The notes under the pieces: model-generated | Seen by the model: only the letters and a program-made list of their open reading frames with translations | What the model was told of the DNA's origin: nothing | Databases searched by the model: none | Part shown: in pieces, positions 49,958-50,600 of the stretch | How the letters are laid out: each line of letters begins with the position of its first letter | Numbering within the stretch: the first letter of the stretch is position 1 | NCBI GenBank assembly: GCA_946478975.1 | Contig: CAMLEO010000012.1 | Span: forward strand, 1 to 50,600 | DNA length: 50,600 bases | Reading direction: 5' to 3' | Source: an uncultured Steroidobacter sp. | GTDB taxonomy: Bacteria; Pseudomonadota; Gammaproteobacteria; Steroidobacterales; Steroidobacteraceae | Translations under genes and position numbers: made by a program

Positions 49958-50600
49958 ATGCAACGCCGCGAATTCGTGCGGTCCGCGATCCTTGCGGCCG
50001 CTTCCCTGTCGACGCTGAGATTCGTCCCGGTCTGGGCACGCTCCGAGCCCATCCCGGATCTCACCGCGGTCACACCCGATGGCGCCGAGGTGACATTGCG
50101 GAGTGCGGAGGTTCGTGAGCTCGCCGATGCGCTGCAAGGAAATCTGCTGCTCGCGGGCGACGAGGGATACGACGAGGCGCGTCACTTGTTGAATCCATCG
50201 TTCGACAAACATCCGGCGCTGATTGCCCAGCCCGCCGACGCTGCAGGCGTGCAGGCGACAGTGAACTTCGCGCGCCAGCACAACCTGCTGCTCGCAGTGA
50301 AATGCGGCGGCCACAGTTTCTCCGGACTGTCGTCGTGCGAACGAGGATTGCAGCTGGATCTCAAGAATCTGCGCGGCGTCCAGCTGGACGCAGGAGCAAA
50401 GCGGGTCTCAGTAAAAGGCGGCTCGCTGCTGGGCATGGTCGATAAAGAAACAATGCCGCAGGGGCTGGTCACACCGCTCGGCACCGTTTCGCATACCGGT
50501 GTGGGCGGCCTGACATTGGGCGGTGGCTTCGGACGCGTCGCGCGTCGCTTTGGCATGGCGATCGACAATCTCAGCGCGATCGACGTGGTGACTGCCGACG
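49958..50600 (+). CDS. Tat-exported FAD-linked oxidoreductase (BBE-like), truncated by window edge
   Basis: The first 214 residues of a berberine-bridge-enzyme/VAO-type flavoprotein. 'MQRREFVRSAILAAASLSTL' is a Tat signal with twin Arg. The FAD-binding domain starts at 'LIAQPADAAGVQATVNFARQ'; 'LAVKCGGHSFSG' is the PP-loop with the His that takes FAD covalently, and 'TVSHTGVGGLTLGGGFGRVA' is the second flavin-binding block. Such enzymes oxidise sugars, alkaloids or aromatic alcohols with oxygen; the substrate domain lies outside the window. ATG 49958 follows GGGGGAT. The gene continues past the right edge, so no stop is visible. Confidence 0.88.
   Translation, partial: MQRREFVRSAILAAASLSTLRFVPVWARSEPIPDLTAVTPDGAEVTLRSAEVRELADALQGNLLLAGDEGYDEARHLLNPSFDKHPALIAQPADAAGVQATVNFARQHNLLLAVKCGGHSFSGLSSCERGLQLDLKNLRGVQLDAGAKRVSVKGGSLLGMVDKETMPQGLVTPLGTVSHTGVGGLTLGGGFGRVARRFGMAIDNLSAIDVVTAD

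Noticed and set aside
1..50600. CRISPR array, insertion sequence, prophage or att site
   Set aside because: No regularly spaced direct repeats, transposase, integrase, phage structural gene or tRNA-flanking repeat was seen on reading both strands.

Overview
The window is GC-rich, gene-dense chromosomal DNA. I infer a soil or freshwater gammaproteobacterium near the Xanthomonadales/Nevskiales/Steroidobacter groups. The basis is gene content only: a complete L-Ara4N lipid A operon, a FecI/FecR/TonB-receptor surface-signalling locus, type IV minor pilins with PilY1, and a Ser/Thr kinase beside an ECF43-like sigma factor. No 16S rRNA, tRNA, transposase, integrase or CRISPR array was seen.

Layout. 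1-4.4 kb (+): a signalling operon of a truncated TPR protein, a LuxR-type response regulator, a second TPR protein and a membrane Ser/Thr kinase with a TPR tail. It meets head-on an ECF sigma factor (4368-4940, -) whose region 2 carries Thr-Thr where ordinary ECF factors carry acidic residues. 4.9-8.8 kb (-): a secreted protein, an orphan PilB/GspE-type ATPase, a FIST-like protein and a 76-residue protein. 9.0-9.7 kb (+): an ECF sigma factor without an adjacent anti-sigma gene. 9.7-16.7 kb (-): a seven-gene arn operon (arnT, one flippase subunit, arnB, arnC, separate formyltransferase and decarboxylase genes, arnD). Then map (-), an ICMT-like membrane methyltransferase (+) and a poly-Gly lipoprotein (+). 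20.4-26.9 kb (-): pilE-pilV-pilW-pilX-pilY1-fimT with overlapping junctions.

27-29.4 kb holds small secreted proteins and an Ala-rich unknown. 29.4-34.6 kb (+) is a 1263-residue secreted LamG protein followed by an MFS transporter, probably uptake of a polymer-derived substrate. 34.5-42.2 kb (-) is a surface-signalling operon: ECF sigma, FecR, a TonB receptor with an STN domain, a secreted propeller-like protein and a Tat-exported PhoD phosphatase. Sensing, uptake and phosphoester cleavage are thus in one unit. 42.2-45.9 kb holds an orphan Imm11-like immunity protein, a decayed PQQ sugar dehydrogenase, an MDR oxidoreductase, and a GAF-GGDEF cyclase behind a promoter containing a TetR-type palindrome.

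The most unusual element is at 46.1-47.1 kb. A strong-looking promoter is followed by about 170 nt able to fold into a long branched stem ending in an intrinsic terminator. One segment, GGACTCC, can pair either with a 5' element or with the ribosome-binding site of the next gene. That gene encodes a protein of unknown function starting MRSDMYKVIVERPR. I read this as a structured RNA or cis-acting switch coupled to the unknown protein. The window closes with a DUF349 protein, a 52-residue membrane protein and a truncated Tat-exported FAD oxidoreductase.
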